64,000 bases of DNA from assembly GCF_003058225.1 (NCBI RefSeq), contig NZ_QBUG01000010.1, forward strand, positions 62,001-126,000. The letters are read 5' to 3'. Shown here one piece after another: positions 25,718-34,736 of this stretch. Numbering within the stretch: the first letter of the stretch is position 1; each line of letters begins with the position of its first letter. Below the pieces are notes generated by a model. The model worked only from the letters and a program-made list of their open reading frames with translations, had not been told where the DNA came from and did no database searches. The translations under genes were made by a program, and so were the position numbers. Source of the stretch: Promicromonospora sp. AC04 (GTDB lineage: Bacteria > Actinomycetota > Actinomycetes > Actinomycetales > Cellulomonadaceae).

Positions 25718-26825
25718 ACGGGTCGTTGGTAGGTGGGGTCTGCTTCTGGCCACCACCGGCGGCCGCCGGGGGAGCCGGTCTGCCCCAGGTGGGCGCGTCC
25801 CACACCGGCGCGCTCTGACCGTGCTGGTCCTGGCCGGGGCTGTACGGGGCCCAGTTCTGCTCGGCCGTTCCGCCGGACTGCTGATCGGCCGCACCGGTCC
25901 CGTACTGCTCCGAGGGCTGCTCGGGGGCGGCGGGGTACGAGTCGTGCGGGGCGTCGTACCCCTCGTCCGGGGTTGCGGGCTGGGCCGCCTGGTACGGCTC
26001 CAGCCAGGGCTGTGCCGACTCGGTCTGCCCCGACCAGAGCGGCGCGGCCGCGTTCTGCCCGGACCAGGGCTGGGCGGGGGCGGCGGGCGTCTCGTAGCTC
26101 GGAGCGCCACCGCCCGGAACGTCAAAGCCCAGGGCGTCGTAGCCCTGTGCGGCGTAGTTCTGTGCGGCGTACGGCACCTGGCCGAACCCCTCGTGCTCGC
26201 GGCCCGGCGACGGCGGGAGCGACGGAAAGCCGTCGTCGTTCCGCTGCGGGGCGGCGACCGCTGCGAAGGTCGTGGTGGCCAGGTACTGCTCGAACGGGAC
26301 GTCGAAGGTCTCGTCCTCCGACCATGCCGGGTCCCAGGACTCGACGACGGGCGGGGCCGCCCGGCGGCCGCCGTCGGGCAGCGGGGGCAGGCTGATCTCG
26401 CCCGAGCTGTGCAGCACCCGGTCGTGCATCTGCCCCACCCAGTTGAGGGCGAGCTCGAAGCGCATCGTGCCGAGGCCGTTCACGCCCAGCTCACCGCCGA
26501 GGGCGGGGTGCGGGTTGAACGTGTAGACGTCCTCCTCGGTGAGGCGGATGCCGCGGCTCCGTGCGTCGCGGACCAGGTCGTCCATGAGGTAGGTGGCGCG
26601 GCCGTCGGGCGACTCCAGCTCCTCGTACATGGTGACGGCGGAGGTCCAGCGGAGCTCCAGGGTGCCCTCGACCGTGTCCAGGAACCACCATCCGTCCAGC
26701 GACTCGAGGAAGATGTCACCGAAGCAGGTGGCGAAGCGCGGGGTCTGCTCGCGAAGCCCCAGCCACTGCCAGGAGGCAAGCCCGAACTCGAAGGCAACCT
26801 TCGGGAAAGTCCGGAGCAGCTTCAT
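25683..26825 (-). CDS. Tdi1-type (DUF1851) immunity-domain protein with long low-complexity tail
   Basis: 380 aa. The N-terminal 150 residues resemble the T6SS_Tdi1/DUF1851 immunity domain (FGDIFLESLDGWWFLDT, VYTFNPHPALGGELGVN). Residues about 190-380 are disordered and rich in Gln, Ala, Pro, Gly and Tyr (repeats of the kind YAAQNYAAQGYDA and PWSGQ). No toxin partner is visible nearby. It may be a repurposed SMI1/Tdi1-like cytosolic protein. The start ATG 26825 is the only good one. Confidence 0.65.
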   Translation of the reverse strand: MKLLRTFPKVAFEFGLASWQWLGLREQTPRFATCFGDIFLESLDGWWFLDTVEGTLELRWTSAVTMYEELESPDGRATYLMDDLVRDARSRGIRLTEEDVYTFNPHPALGGELGVNGLGTMRFELALNWVGQMHDRVLHSSGEISLPPLPDGGRRAAPPVVESWDPAWSEDETFDVPFEQYLATTTFAAVAAPQRNDDGFPSLPPSPGREHEGFGQVPYAAQNYAAQGYDALGFDVPGGGAPSYETPAAPAQPWSGQNAAAPLWSGQTESAQPWLEPYQAAQPATPDEGYDAPHDSYPAAPEQPSEQYGTGAADQQSGGTAEQNWAPYSPGQDQHGQSAPVWDAPTWGRPAPPAAAGGGQKQTPPTNDPFTAWDDLWGKR

Positions 26826-26907
26826 GTCCGAATGAAACCACTATCGGGTAAACGTCGGGAACCCCCATGTGACATCTTTGTTTCACCCTGAGCGTGAGCC
26901 GACGAGC

Positions 26908-27558
26908 TCAGGCCAGGCCCGACTGGTAGGCGAACACCACGAGCTGGGCTCGGTCGCGCGCCGAGAGCTTGATCATCGCGCGTGAGACGTGCGTCCGGGC
27001 GGTGGCCGGGCTGAGCACCAGCTCCTCCGCTATCTCGTGGTTGCTCATCCCCTGCGCCACGAGGCCGACGACCTGGTGCTCGCGGTCGGTGAGGTCCCCG
27101 ATCCGCGGGTGCGGCTCCAGTGCACGCGGGGAAGCGGCGGTGAACTCCCGGATCAGCGTCCGCGTGGCCGACGGCGCCAGCAGCGCACCGCCGTCGTGCA
27201 CCGTGCGGATCGCGGCCACGAGATCGGCCGGCGGGGTGTTCTTGAGGAGGAACCCGCTGGCCCCGGCACGCAGGCCGTCGACGACGTACTGGTCGTGCTC
27301 GAAGGTGGTGAGCACGACGACGCGCGTGGCGGTGAGGTCGGGGTCCTCGGCGATCCGCCGCGTCGCCTCGATGCCGTCGATGCCGGGCATCCGGATGTCC
27401 ATGAGCACCACGTCCGGCCGCAGGCGGCGGGCCTCGGCGACGGCGGCGATCCCGTCCGCCGCCTCGCCCGCGACAGTGGTGTCCTCCTCCCCCGAGATGA
27501 GGGCGCGCAGGCCCATCCGGACCAGGTCCTGGTCGTCCACGAGCAGTACCGAGATCAT
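26908..27558 (-). CDS. NarL/LuxR-family response regulator
   Basis: 216 aa. Receiver domain with acidic pocket Asp8/Asp9 and phosphorylation site Asp54 (VLMDIRMPG). The C-terminal LuxR HTH (about 148-205) has LTDREHQVVGLVAQGMSNHEI and TARTHVSRAM. Its start overlaps the stop of the kinase gene (ATGA), so the two are cotranslated. Its target genes are not evident. Confidence 0.93.
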   Translation of the reverse strand: MISVLLVDDQDLVRMGLRALISGEEDTTVAGEAADGIAAVAEARRLRPDVVLMDIRMPGIDGIEATRRIAEDPDLTATRVVVLTTFEHDQYVVDGLRAGASGFLLKNTPPADLVAAIRTVHDGGALLAPSATRTLIREFTAASPRALEPHPRIGDLTDREHQVVGLVAQGMSNHEIAEELVLSPATARTHVSRAMIKLSARDRAQLVVFAYQSGLA

Positions 27559-28661
27559 GCGACACCTCCCGCGGGCAGTGCCGCCCGCACCTCGAAGGAC
27601 TCGTCGACGGGCCCGGCGTCGAGCCGCCCGCCCAGGGACTCGACGCGGTGCCGCATCCCGGTGATGCCGAACCCGGCGACGAACGCGCCGTCGGCCGTGC
27701 GCGGGTTGCGGACCGCCAGCCGGACGGCGTCCGGCTCGTACGCCACCTCGACCCGGGCGGCTGAACCGGCTCCGTGCTTGACCACGTTGGTCAGCGACTC
27801 CTGGAGCACACGGTAGGCGGCGAGGTCGACGGCGTCGGGCAGCGGCCGGGGTGTGCCGGTGACGGCGAGGTCCACAGAGACCCCCGCGGAGCGGACGCGC
27901 TGCGCGAGCACCTCGAGGTTGGCGAGCCCGGCCGTCGGCGCGCGCTCGGGACCGGCACCGCGGCCGGAACCGGGCCGGATCTCCGCGAGCGTGGTCCGCA
28001 GCTCGGTCAGCGCCTCGTTCGCGGCCTTCGAGATGGCCTCCAGCGCGGTGGTGGCGTCGTCCGGCGTGCCCAGGTGGAGCGCGATGTCCGCCTGCATCTG
28101 GATCGCGGCCAGGCCGTGCCCCACCACGTCGTGCACCTCGTGCGCGAGCTGCAGCCGCTCGTCGTCGCGTGCCTGCTGCTCCGCCGCCGTCCGCTCCGCC
28201 GCGCGCGCCTCGTGCCACATCCGCCGGGCGATGCCGATGCTGAACGGCACCGCCACGATGGCGCTCGCCGGCACCAGCGCGACCGGCAGGGGGAGCGCGG
28301 CCGGATGTGTGAAGACGTGGATCAGGAGCAGCGCCAGCGTCGCAGCGCCGTACAGCAGCGCCGGGCGGAGCGGGCGACGTCGGGCCAGGGAGTAGACCGC
28401 CACCACCAGGCACACCATCGCCGGGCCGTACGGGTAGGCGAGGAGCAGGTAGGTGACGGTGGCGGCGGTGACGACGCCCAGCGTGAGCACCGGCCAGCGG
28501 GTACGGAACACCGTCCCCACCGCCGCGATGGTCGCCAGCGTGTACGCCAGGCCGTCGACCGGGCGGACCCCGGCCGGTGCAGGCAGGAACTGCAGCGTGA
28601 GCAGCGTGAGCGCCGTAAGCGCTGCCGCCACCCCTACGTCGACCAGACGCAGCTTTCCCAT
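27555..28661 (-). CDS. sensor histidine kinase (HisKA_3, NarX/DesK-like)
   Basis: 368 aa. Five or so N-terminal membrane segments (about 8-145) without an extracellular domain, then HisKA_3 with phospho-accepting His177 in AHEVHDVVGHGL, and a HATPase with N-box YRVLQESLTNVVKHG and GFGITGMRHRVESLGG. Membrane-intrinsic sensing, as in DesK, is a plausible but unproven mode. ATG 28661 follows GAGGGAG. It is upstream of, and coupled to, its regulator. Confidence 0.92.
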   Translation of the reverse strand: MGKLRLVDVGVAAALTALTLLTLQFLPAPAGVRPVDGLAYTLATIAAVGTVFRTRWPVLTLGVVTAATVTYLLLAYPYGPAMVCLVVAVYSLARRRPLRPALLYGAATLALLLIHVFTHPAALPLPVALVPASAIVAVPFSIGIARRMWHEARAAERTAAEQQARDDERLQLAHEVHDVVGHGLAAIQMQADIALHLGTPDDATTALEAISKAANEALTELRTTLAEIRPGSGRGAGPERAPTAGLANLEVLAQRVRSAGVSVDLAVTGTPRPLPDAVDLAAYRVLQESLTNVVKHGAGSAARVEVAYEPDAVRLAVRNPRTADGAFVAGFGITGMRHRVESLGGRLDAGPVDESFEVRAALPAGGVA

Positions 28662-28792
28662 GTCTCCCTCACCTCCAGCCCCACTGTGTCCGACGGCGGA
28701 CCGTGCGTCACCCCCTGCGCGCCGTAGCCCGGTGTACGTAGTGGGACGTACGCGGAGCCGCCCGCCGACGTCGGGCGGCGCACTGCGGGTGG

Positions 28793-29065
28793 GTGGCCGT
28801 CAAGCTCGTCATGAACGTGCTGCTGTGCGTGCTGATCGTCGTCGCGCTGCAACCGGGCATGGCCGACGTCGGCGCGGCCGGTGTCGCGGTCGAGGCCGGG
28901 CAGGTCCCGGCTACCGACCTGTCCTCGCTCGTGTACCCGCCCACCGTGTCGCTCACGATGCTTGCGGTGGCCACCGTGCTGTCCGTGTACAAGCCGTGGG
29001 GGCGGGTGCGCCGGCGCTCGCGGGGCGTGCCCGCGAGAGCGTCACGGCCCACCGTTCCTGTATGA
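28793..29065 (+). CDS. small membrane protein (hypothetical)
   Basis: 90 aa from GTG 28793. Two hydrophobic segments: MNVLLCVLIVVALQPG near the N terminus and SLTMLAVATVLSVYKPWG in the middle, then a basic tail. The ribosome site is weak (GGGTGG). The opposite strand is also open over this stretch but reads as Arg/Thr/Ser-rich low complexity, so this frame is preferred. The function is unknown. Confidence 0.45.
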   Translation: MAVKLVMNVLLCVLIVVALQPGMADVGAAGVAVEAGQVPATDLSSLVYPPTVSLTMLAVATVLSVYKPWGRVRRRSRGVPARASRPTVPV

Positions 29066-29120
29066 CCCGGCGTGGACCTGCTCTGCTACGTGCTCGAGCC
29101 GTAGCGCGGCCTGCCGGGCG

Positions 29121-30044
29121 TCACCGCGCGACCCGCGGTGTCCGGCCCGCGCCCGGCCACCGCAGCAGCCCCGACGTGATCGCCACACCCAGCAGGAGCA
29201 GCAGCCCTCCGCCCGCCTCGGCCGCGTTCGGCACCTCGCCCTGCGCGAGCCAGGCCGCCGTCATACCGACCACGGGCACCAGCATCGTGAACGGCACCAC
29301 CGCGCCCGCCCGGTAGCGGGCCAGCAGCGTGTTCCAGATGCCGTAGCCCACCAGGCTCGCGAGCCACGCGGTGAAGAGCGTGGACAGCACGGCGGCCCAG
29401 GTGGGGTGCGTGAGCGAGTACCCGACGTCGGCCGGGCCGTCCAGCACGAGCGCCAGGGCGAACATCGGCACCGGAACCACCAGCGCGGACCACACGGTCA
29501 TGGACAGGCCGGCCAGCGGGCTCGGCCGGGCACCGGCCACCTGCGTCGCCGACCCGAGCCGCCGCACGATCACGTTGCCGGTCGCCCACGACGCCGCGGC
29601 CGCGAGAGTGAGCAGGAACGCGAGGCCCGGCGTCGCCGCCGACCGGCCGAGGCCGACGATCACCAGTCCCACCGCGCCGAGCAGGACCCCCACGAGCTGC
29701 GGCGTCGTCGGGCGCTCGCGGAGGGCGAGGCTCGCGAACAGGACCGTGAGGACCACCTGCGCCTGGAGCACGAGCGAGGCGAGGCCGGGCGGCATGTCGA
29801 GCCAGATCGCCGTGTACATGAGCGCGAACTGGCCGAGGCTGAGGAACAGCCCCACCACCAGCACGTCCTTCATGGGCACCGCGGGGCGAGGGACCAGGAA
29901 GATCGCCGGGACCAGCACCACCACGAAGCGGATCGCGAGGAACAGCACGGGCGGCACGTCGTCGACGCCGATATCGATCGCGAGGAAGTTGGTGCCCCAG
30001 ATGATCATGACGAGCACGGCGAGGAGCGAGTGGCGCAGGGGCAT
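29121..30044 (-). CDS. EamA/DMT-superfamily transporter
   Basis: 307 aa with ten hydrophobic segments in two five-helix EamA halves (first half from LLAVLVMIIWGTNFLAID; second half from WSALVVPVPMFALAL onward). Start motif IIWGTNFLA is typical. It probably exports a metabolite or amino acid. The substrate cannot be read from sequence. Confidence 0.9.
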   Translation of the reverse strand: MPLRHSLLAVLVMIIWGTNFLAIDIGVDDVPPVLFLAIRFVVVLVPAIFLVPRPAVPMKDVLVVGLFLSLGQFALMYTAIWLDMPPGLASLVLQAQVVLTVLFASLALRERPTTPQLVGVLLGAVGLVIVGLGRSAATPGLAFLLTLAAAASWATGNVIVRRLGSATQVAGARPSPLAGLSMTVWSALVVPVPMFALALVLDGPADVGYSLTHPTWAAVLSTLFTAWLASLVGYGIWNTLLARYRAGAVVPFTMLVPVVGMTAAWLAQGEVPNAAEAGGGLLLLLGVAITSGLLRWPGAGRTPRVAR

Positions 30045-30138
30045 GCGGTCATCGTTGACCGCGCCAACCCTGTACGTCCATCGCGTATCACTGGCTGACT
30101 CTTCAGCGGGGCTGAACAGTGGTCGCGCCCCGAGTACG

Positions 30139-30240
30139 TACTTTCACCATCTTGTTCCACGAGCGGGTGAAAAGTAGCGTCCCTGACAGCTTGCCAGTGC
30201 GATCGATCGCCAGGCCCGTCCCGCCTCCTGTACGGCGGGA
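30139..30240 (+). promoter_or_regulatory. inverted repeats upstream of the GH16 gene
   Basis: TACTTTCACC (30139-30148) and GGTGAAAAGTA (30166-30176) form an imperfect inverted repeat that could be an operator. Further on, TCCCGCC (30219-30225) and GGCGGGA (30234-30240) form a 7-bp hairpin in the likely leader, 26 nt before the ATG. Glucanase genes are usually substrate-controlled, so these are candidate control sites. Confidence 0.4.
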
Positions 30241-30266
30241 GACACATCTTCGCGAAGGAGCGTCCG

Positions 30267-31151
30267 ATGCGTAGCACCAGACACCGCACTATCCGTACCA
30301 CCGTCACGGCGGCCGCCGCCGCGACCCTCGTCCTGTCCGCCTCGCTCGTCGCCTCCGCGGCAGCACCGAAAGCGCACGACGCCGGCTCGGCCCTGTCGGC
30401 GCAGGACGCGGCGCCGGCCGCCGTCGGCGCCCTGACCTGGTCGGACGAGTTCGACGGCGCAGCGGGCAGCGCCCCCAACGGCGCCAACTGGAACCAGGAG
30501 ACCGGAGGCGGCGGCTGGGGCAACAACGAGCTGCAGGTCTACACCAACTCCCGCGACAACTCGGCCCTGGACGGCAACGGCAACCTCGTCATCACCGCCC
30601 GCTCGGACGGGAACGGCGGCTACACCTCCGCCCGGCTGACCACGGCGAACAAGGTCGAGCCGCAGTACGGGCGCCTCGAGGCCCGCATCAAGATCCCGCG
30701 CGGCCAGGGCATCTGGCCCGCCTTCTGGATGCTCGGCGGCCAGATCGACTCCGGTGTCCCGTGGCCCAGCTCGGGTGAGATCGACATCATGGAGAACGTC
30801 GGCTTCGAGCCGCACATGGTGCACGGCACGCTGCACGGCCCGGGCTACTCCGGCGGCAGCGGGATCGGCGCCGCGTACACCCACCCGCAGGGCTGGTCGT
30901 TCGCCGACGACTTCCACACCTTCGCGATCGACTGGCAGCCCGGCCGGATCAGCTGGTCGGTGGACGGGAACGTCTACCAGACCCGCACCACGGCGGACGT
31001 CGGCGGCAACCAGTGGGTCTTCGACCAGCAGTTCTTCTTCCTGCTGAACGTCGCGGTGGGCGGCAACTGGCCCGGCTACCCCGACGGCACCACGCAGTTC
31101 CCGCAGCAGATGGTCGTCGACTACGTCCGGGTGTACGACTCACAGCTCTGA
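30267..31151 (+). CDS. secreted GH16 endo-beta-1,3-glucanase (laminarinase)
   Basis: 294 aa. Signal peptide (about 1-33, [19 protein letters not shown]) then one GH16 jelly-roll domain. Catalytic Glu171-x-Asp173-x-x-Glu176 lies in [10 protein letters not shown], with nucleophile Glu171 and acid/base Glu176. [12 protein letters not shown] and [12 protein letters not shown] are typical of laminarinases. There is no carbohydrate-binding module. GAAGGAG precedes the ATG. It acts outside the cell on beta-1,3-glucan, complementing the GH3 enzyme. Confidence 0.93.
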   Translation: MRSTRHRTIRTTVTAAAAATLVLSASLVASAAAPKAHDAGSALSAQDAAPAAVGALTWSDEFDGAAGSAPNGANWNQETGGGGWGNNELQVYTNSRDNSALDGNGNLVITARSDGNGGYTSARLTTANKVEPQYGRLEARIKIPRGQGIWPAFWMLGGQIDSGVPWPSSGEIDIMENVGFEPHMVHGTLHGPGYSGGSGIGAAYTHPQGWSFADDFHTFAIDWQPGRISWSVDGNVYQTRTTADVGGNQWVFDQQFFFLLNVAVGGNWPGYPDGTTQFPQQMVVDYVRVYDSQL

Positions 31152-31159
31152 CGCGCACA

Positions 31160-31201
31160 GCAGGGCGGTCTCGTCGTCGCCGGACGGCGGGACCGCCCTG
31201 C
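31160..31201 (+). terminator. terminator after the GH16 gene
   Basis: 11-bp perfect arms GCAGGGCGGTC (31160-31170) and GACCGCCCTGC (31191-31201), 8 nt after the stop codon, with a further CGCCGG-type pairing in the loop. No T-tract follows, as is common in this GC range. Confidence 0.7.
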
Positions 31202-31270
31202 CGCGTGACGCGTCGTAGACTGGCGGGGCGCTCCGGCGCCCAGAAACCTACCCCGCACGCGAGGAACTAC

Positions 31271-33610
31271 ATGACCGCGCCCGCGTCCCAGGCACCCTCC
31301 CGCTCGAAGCTCGCCGTTCCGAAACTGGACACGGTGGAGGCCGCAGCCGCCACCCCCGATGAGGTGCAGCCGTACGGAGAGCTCGGACTCAAGGAGGACG
31401 AGTACCAGCGCATCAAGGACATCCTGGGCCGCCGCCCCACCGCGGCCGAGCTCGCGATGTACTCCGTGATGTGGAGCGAGCACTGCTCCTACAAGTCGTC
31501 GAAGGTGCACCTGAGCAAGTTCGGCGAGAAGGTGACCGACGAGATGAAGGAGCACCTCCTCGTCGGCATCGGTGAGAACGCCGGCGTCGTCGACATCGGC
31601 GACGGCTGGGCCGTCACCTTCAAGGTCGAGTCGCACAACCACCCGTCGTTCGTCGAGCCCTACCAGGGCGCCGCGACCGGTGTGGGCGGCATCGTCCGCG
31701 ACATCATCTCGATGGGCGCGCGCCCCGTCGCCGTCATGGACCAGCTCCGCTTCGGCGCCGTCGACCACCCCGACACCGCGCGCGTCGTGCACGGCGTCGT
31801 CTCGGGCGTGGGCGGCTACGGCAACTCCCTCGGCCTGCCGAACATCGGCGGCGAGCTCGTCTTCGACGGCTCCTACCAGGGCAACCCGCTCGTCAATGCG
31901 CTCTGCCTCGGCGTGCTGCGGCACGAGGACATCCACCTCGCCAACGCGACCGGCCTCGGCAACAAGGTCGTGCTGTTCGGCGCCCGCACGGGCGGCGACG
32001 GTATCGGCGGCGCCTCGATCCTCGCGTCCGAGACGTTCGAGGACGGCGTCCCCGCCAAGCGCCCGAGCGTCCAGGTGGGCGACCCCTTCATGGAGAAGGT
32101 GCTCATCGAGTGCTGCCTGGAGCTGTTCTCGGCCAAGGTCGTGGAGGGCATCCAGGACCTCGGCGCCGCGGGCATCTCCTGCGCCACCTCGGAGCTCGCC
32201 TCCAACGGTGACGGCGGCATGCACGTGGACCTCGACGACGTGCTGCTGCGCGACCCCACGCTGAACGCCGGCGAGATCCTCATGTCGGAGTCGCAGGAGC
32301 GCATGATGGCCGTGGTGCGCCCCGACCAGCTCGACGCGTTCCTCGCGATCACCGGCAAGTGGGAGGTCGAGACCGCCGTCATCGGCGAGGTCAACGGCTC
32401 CGGCCGCCTCACGATCGACCACCACGGCCAGCGGATCGTGGACGTCGACCCCAAGACCGTGGCGCACGAGGGGCCCGTGTACCACCGGCCCTACGCCCGT
32501 CCGGCTTGGCAGGACGGCCTGCAGGCCGACACGACGACGGCGGCCGGCCTGGCGCGTCCGGCGTCCGGCCCGGAGCTGCGCGAGACCGCGCTGAAGCTGC
32601 TGGCCTCGCCGAACCTCGCCTCCAAGGCGTGGGTCACCGACCAGTACGACCGCTTCGTCCAGGGCAACACGGCGCTCGCCCAGCCCGACGACGGCGGCGT
32701 CATCCGGGTCGACGAGTCCACCGGGCTCGGCGTCGCACTGGCGACCGACGCGAACGGCCGCTACGGCAAGCTCGACCCGCGCACGGGCGCCGCGCTGGCC
32801 CTCGCGGAGGCGTACCGTAACGTCGCCACGTCCGGCGCCGAGCCGCTCGCCGTGACGGACTGCCTCAACTTCGGCTCGCCGGAGCACCCCGACTCGATGT
32901 GGCAGCTCGTCGAGGCGATCGAGGGCCTCGCCGACGCCTGCCAGGAGCTCGGCGTCCCGGTCACCGGCGGCAACGTCTCGCTCTACAACGGCACCGGCGA
33001 GCCGGGCCAGATCGACTCCTCGATCCACCCCACCCCCGTGGTGGGCGTGCTCGGCGTGCTCGACGACGTCAGCACCGCCCTCCCGTCCGGCTGGCAGACC
33101 GAGGGCCTCTCCCTCCTCCTGCTGGGCACCACGCGGGACGAGCTCGACGGCTCGGCCTGGGCCGACGTCGTGCACTCGCACCTCGGCGGCCTGCCGCCAC
33201 GGGTGGACCTGGCCGCCGAGAAGGCGCTGGCCTCGGCCCTCGTGGAGGCGCGGAAGGCGGGCCTCGCGGCCGCCGCGCACGACCTGTCCGAGGGCGGCCT
33301 GATCCAGACGCTGCTCGAGGCGTCGCTGCGCTTCGGCGTCGGCGCGTCGGTGGCGCTCGAGGGCGTGACCGGCCGCGACAAGGTGGACCCGTTCGTTGCG
33401 CTGTTCGCGGAGTCGACCGGCCGGGTCGTCGTCGCGATCGATCCCGAGCACGAGGGCGAGCTGACCCACCTGGCCGAGGACGCCGGCGTGCCGGTGCTGC
33501 GCCTCGGCACCACCGGCGGCGACGCCGTGGTGATCGAGGGCCAGTTCGAGATCCCGCTGGCCGAGGCCCGCGAGGCGTTCGAGGGGACCCTCCCGAGCAT
33601 CTTCGGCTGA
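31271..33610 (+). CDS. purL: FGAM synthase subunit PurL
   Basis: 779 aa, the expected size for small-type PurL that works with PurQ and PurS. It converts FGAR, ATP and glutamine-derived ammonia to FGAM in purine synthesis. Recognisable parts: [32 protein letters not shown] (ATP/FGAR site), [15 protein letters not shown] and [10 protein letters not shown]. The ATG at 31271 follows GAGGA. purQ ends at 139, and purF and purM are 10-13 kb downstream. Confidence 0.97.
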   Translation: MTAPASQAPSRSKLAVPKLDTVEAAAATPDEVQPYGELGLKEDEYQRIKDILGRRPTAAELAMYSVMWSEHCSYKSSKVHLSKFGEKVTDEMKEHLLVGIGENAGVVDIGDGWAVTFKVESHNHPSFVEPYQGAATGVGGIVRDIISMGARPVAVMDQLRFGAVDHPDTARVVHGVVSGVGGYGNSLGLPNIGGELVFDGSYQGNPLVNALCLGVLRHEDIHLANATGLGNKVVLFGARTGGDGIGGASILASETFEDGVPAKRPSVQVGDPFMEKVLIECCLELFSAKVVEGIQDLGAAGISCATSELASNGDGGMHVDLDDVLLRDPTLNAGEILMSESQERMMAVVRPDQLDAFLAITGKWEVETAVIGEVNGSGRLTIDHHGQRIVDVDPKTVAHEGPVYHRPYARPAWQDGLQADTTTAAGLARPASGPELRETALKLLASPNLASKAWVTDQYDRFVQGNTALAQPDDGGVIRVDESTGLGVALATDANGRYGKLDPRTGAALALAEAYRNVATSGAEPLAVTDCLNFGSPEHPDSMWQLVEAIEGLADACQELGVPVTGGNVSLYNGTGEPGQIDSSIHPTPVVGVLGVLDDVSTALPSGWQTEGLSLLLLGTTRDELDGSAWADVVHSHLGGLPPRVDLAAEKALASALVEARKAGLAAAAHDLSEGGLIQTLLEASLRFGVGASVALEGVTGRDKVDPFVALFAESTGRVVVAIDPEHEGELTHLAEDAGVPVLRLGTTGGDAVVIEGQFEIPLAEAREAFEGTLPSIFG

Positions 33611-33622
33611 GCCCGACCCGTC

Positions 33623-33686
33623 AGTAGAGCGCCTGACCGGCCCACCCGCACCGAGGTAGCGGGTGAAGTCGGGCGGGCGCTCTACT
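33623..33686 (+). terminator. two-tier terminator after purL
   Basis: Outer arms AGTAGAGCGCC (33623-33633) and GGCGCTCTACT (33676-33686) enclose an inner stem CACCCGC (33643-33649)/GCGGGTG (33659-33665). It starts 13 nt after the purL stop. Confidence 0.75.
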
Positions 33687-33737
33687 TGTGCGCCCAGGTC
33701 ACCACATGCGCAACCGCCCAGCCGATAGGGTCCGGGA

Positions 33738-34700
33738 GTGCGATTTGTCCATGGCTTCACCTCTTCCGTGCTCTGGATCATCGCGATCCCCTTGCTCCTG
33801 GTCGCGCTGGCCAGGGTGCTCCCGTTCGACGGCGTGGTTCCCCTGCCGCACCTCGTGGCGTTCACGCCGTGGGCGACGCTCGCGACGCTGCCGCTGCTGA
33901 TCATCACGCTGTTCTCGCGCCGCTGGGTCCTGAGCCTGCTGCTCGCGGCCTCGCTCGCGGGTTTCTTGTACTGGATGGTGCCGTTCTTCACGCCCCCGGA
34001 GACGTCGACGGTGGCCGACCCGGCCGACGCAGGCACGCTGCGGGTCATGACGGTGAACACCCTGTACGGGCAGGCCGACGCCGAGAGCGTGGTCGAGCTG
34101 GTGGACTCGCAGAACGTCGAGGTGCTCGCGGTCCAGGAGCTGACCCCCGCCTTCGAGGAGGCCCTCGCCGACGCCGGGCTCGACGACCTGCTGCCGCACA
34201 GCTTCACCGTGCCCGCCGACGACGGCCCCGCCGGCAGCGGGCTCTGGTCGTCCACGGAGCTCACGGAGGTGGAGCAGCTGGCCGGCACGAGCTTCGCGAT
34301 GCCGTCGGCCCTCGTCGCGGTGGGCGGCACCGACGTCCGGGTCACCGTGGTGCACCCGCACCCGCCGATGCCGAACGACATCACGACGTGGCGCACCGAG
34401 CTCGCCGCGCTCGCGGATCAGGTCCAGGCGGACAAGACGCCGCAGATCATGGCCGGCGACTTCAACGCCACCTACGACCACGCGAGCTTCCGCGCGCTGC
34501 TCGGCTCGCGGTTCTCCGACGCCACCCGCGAATGGGGTGCCGGACCGGCCGTGACCTGGCCGGAGGGCAGCCGGGTGCCCGCGCTCTTCGCGCTGGACCA
34601 CGTGGTGGTGGAGAAGGACATGCCCGTCTCCGACGTCGTCTCCATGCAGGTCCCGGGCACCGACCACCGGGCGCTCGTGGCCACCGTCGTCGTCGAATAG
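33738..34700 (+). CDS. membrane-anchored endonuclease/exonuclease/phosphatase-family protein
   Basis: 320 aa. Three N-terminal membrane helices (about 8-90) then an EEP domain facing outward. Metal/catalytic motifs: MTVNTL (Asn), VQELT (Glu), GDFNATYDH (Asp, Asn) and GTDHRALVA (Asp-His). Family members cleave nucleic acids or phosphoesters; the anchored form in actinobacteria has no settled substrate. GTG 33738 is taken as start. It follows the purL terminator. Confidence 0.85.
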   Translation: MRFVHGFTSSVLWIIAIPLLLVALARVLPFDGVVPLPHLVAFTPWATLATLPLLIITLFSRRWVLSLLLAASLAGFLYWMVPFFTPPETSTVADPADAGTLRVMTVNTLYGQADAESVVELVDSQNVEVLAVQELTPAFEEALADAGLDDLLPHSFTVPADDGPAGSGLWSSTELTEVEQLAGTSFAMPSALVAVGGTDVRVTVVHPHPPMPNDITTWRTELAALADQVQADKTPQIMAGDFNATYDHASFRALLGSRFSDATREWGAGPAVTWPEGSRVPALFALDHVVVEKDMPVSDVVSMQVPGTDHRALVATVVVE

Positions 34701-34736
34701 CACAGCGACACCGCGCGAGGAGCGCGGAACCGGCTT

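Noticed and set aside
28708-29052. Minus-strand frame opposite the small membrane protein gene
   Set aside because: No hydrophobic or conserved pattern; rich in Arg, Thr and Ser like other shadow frames.
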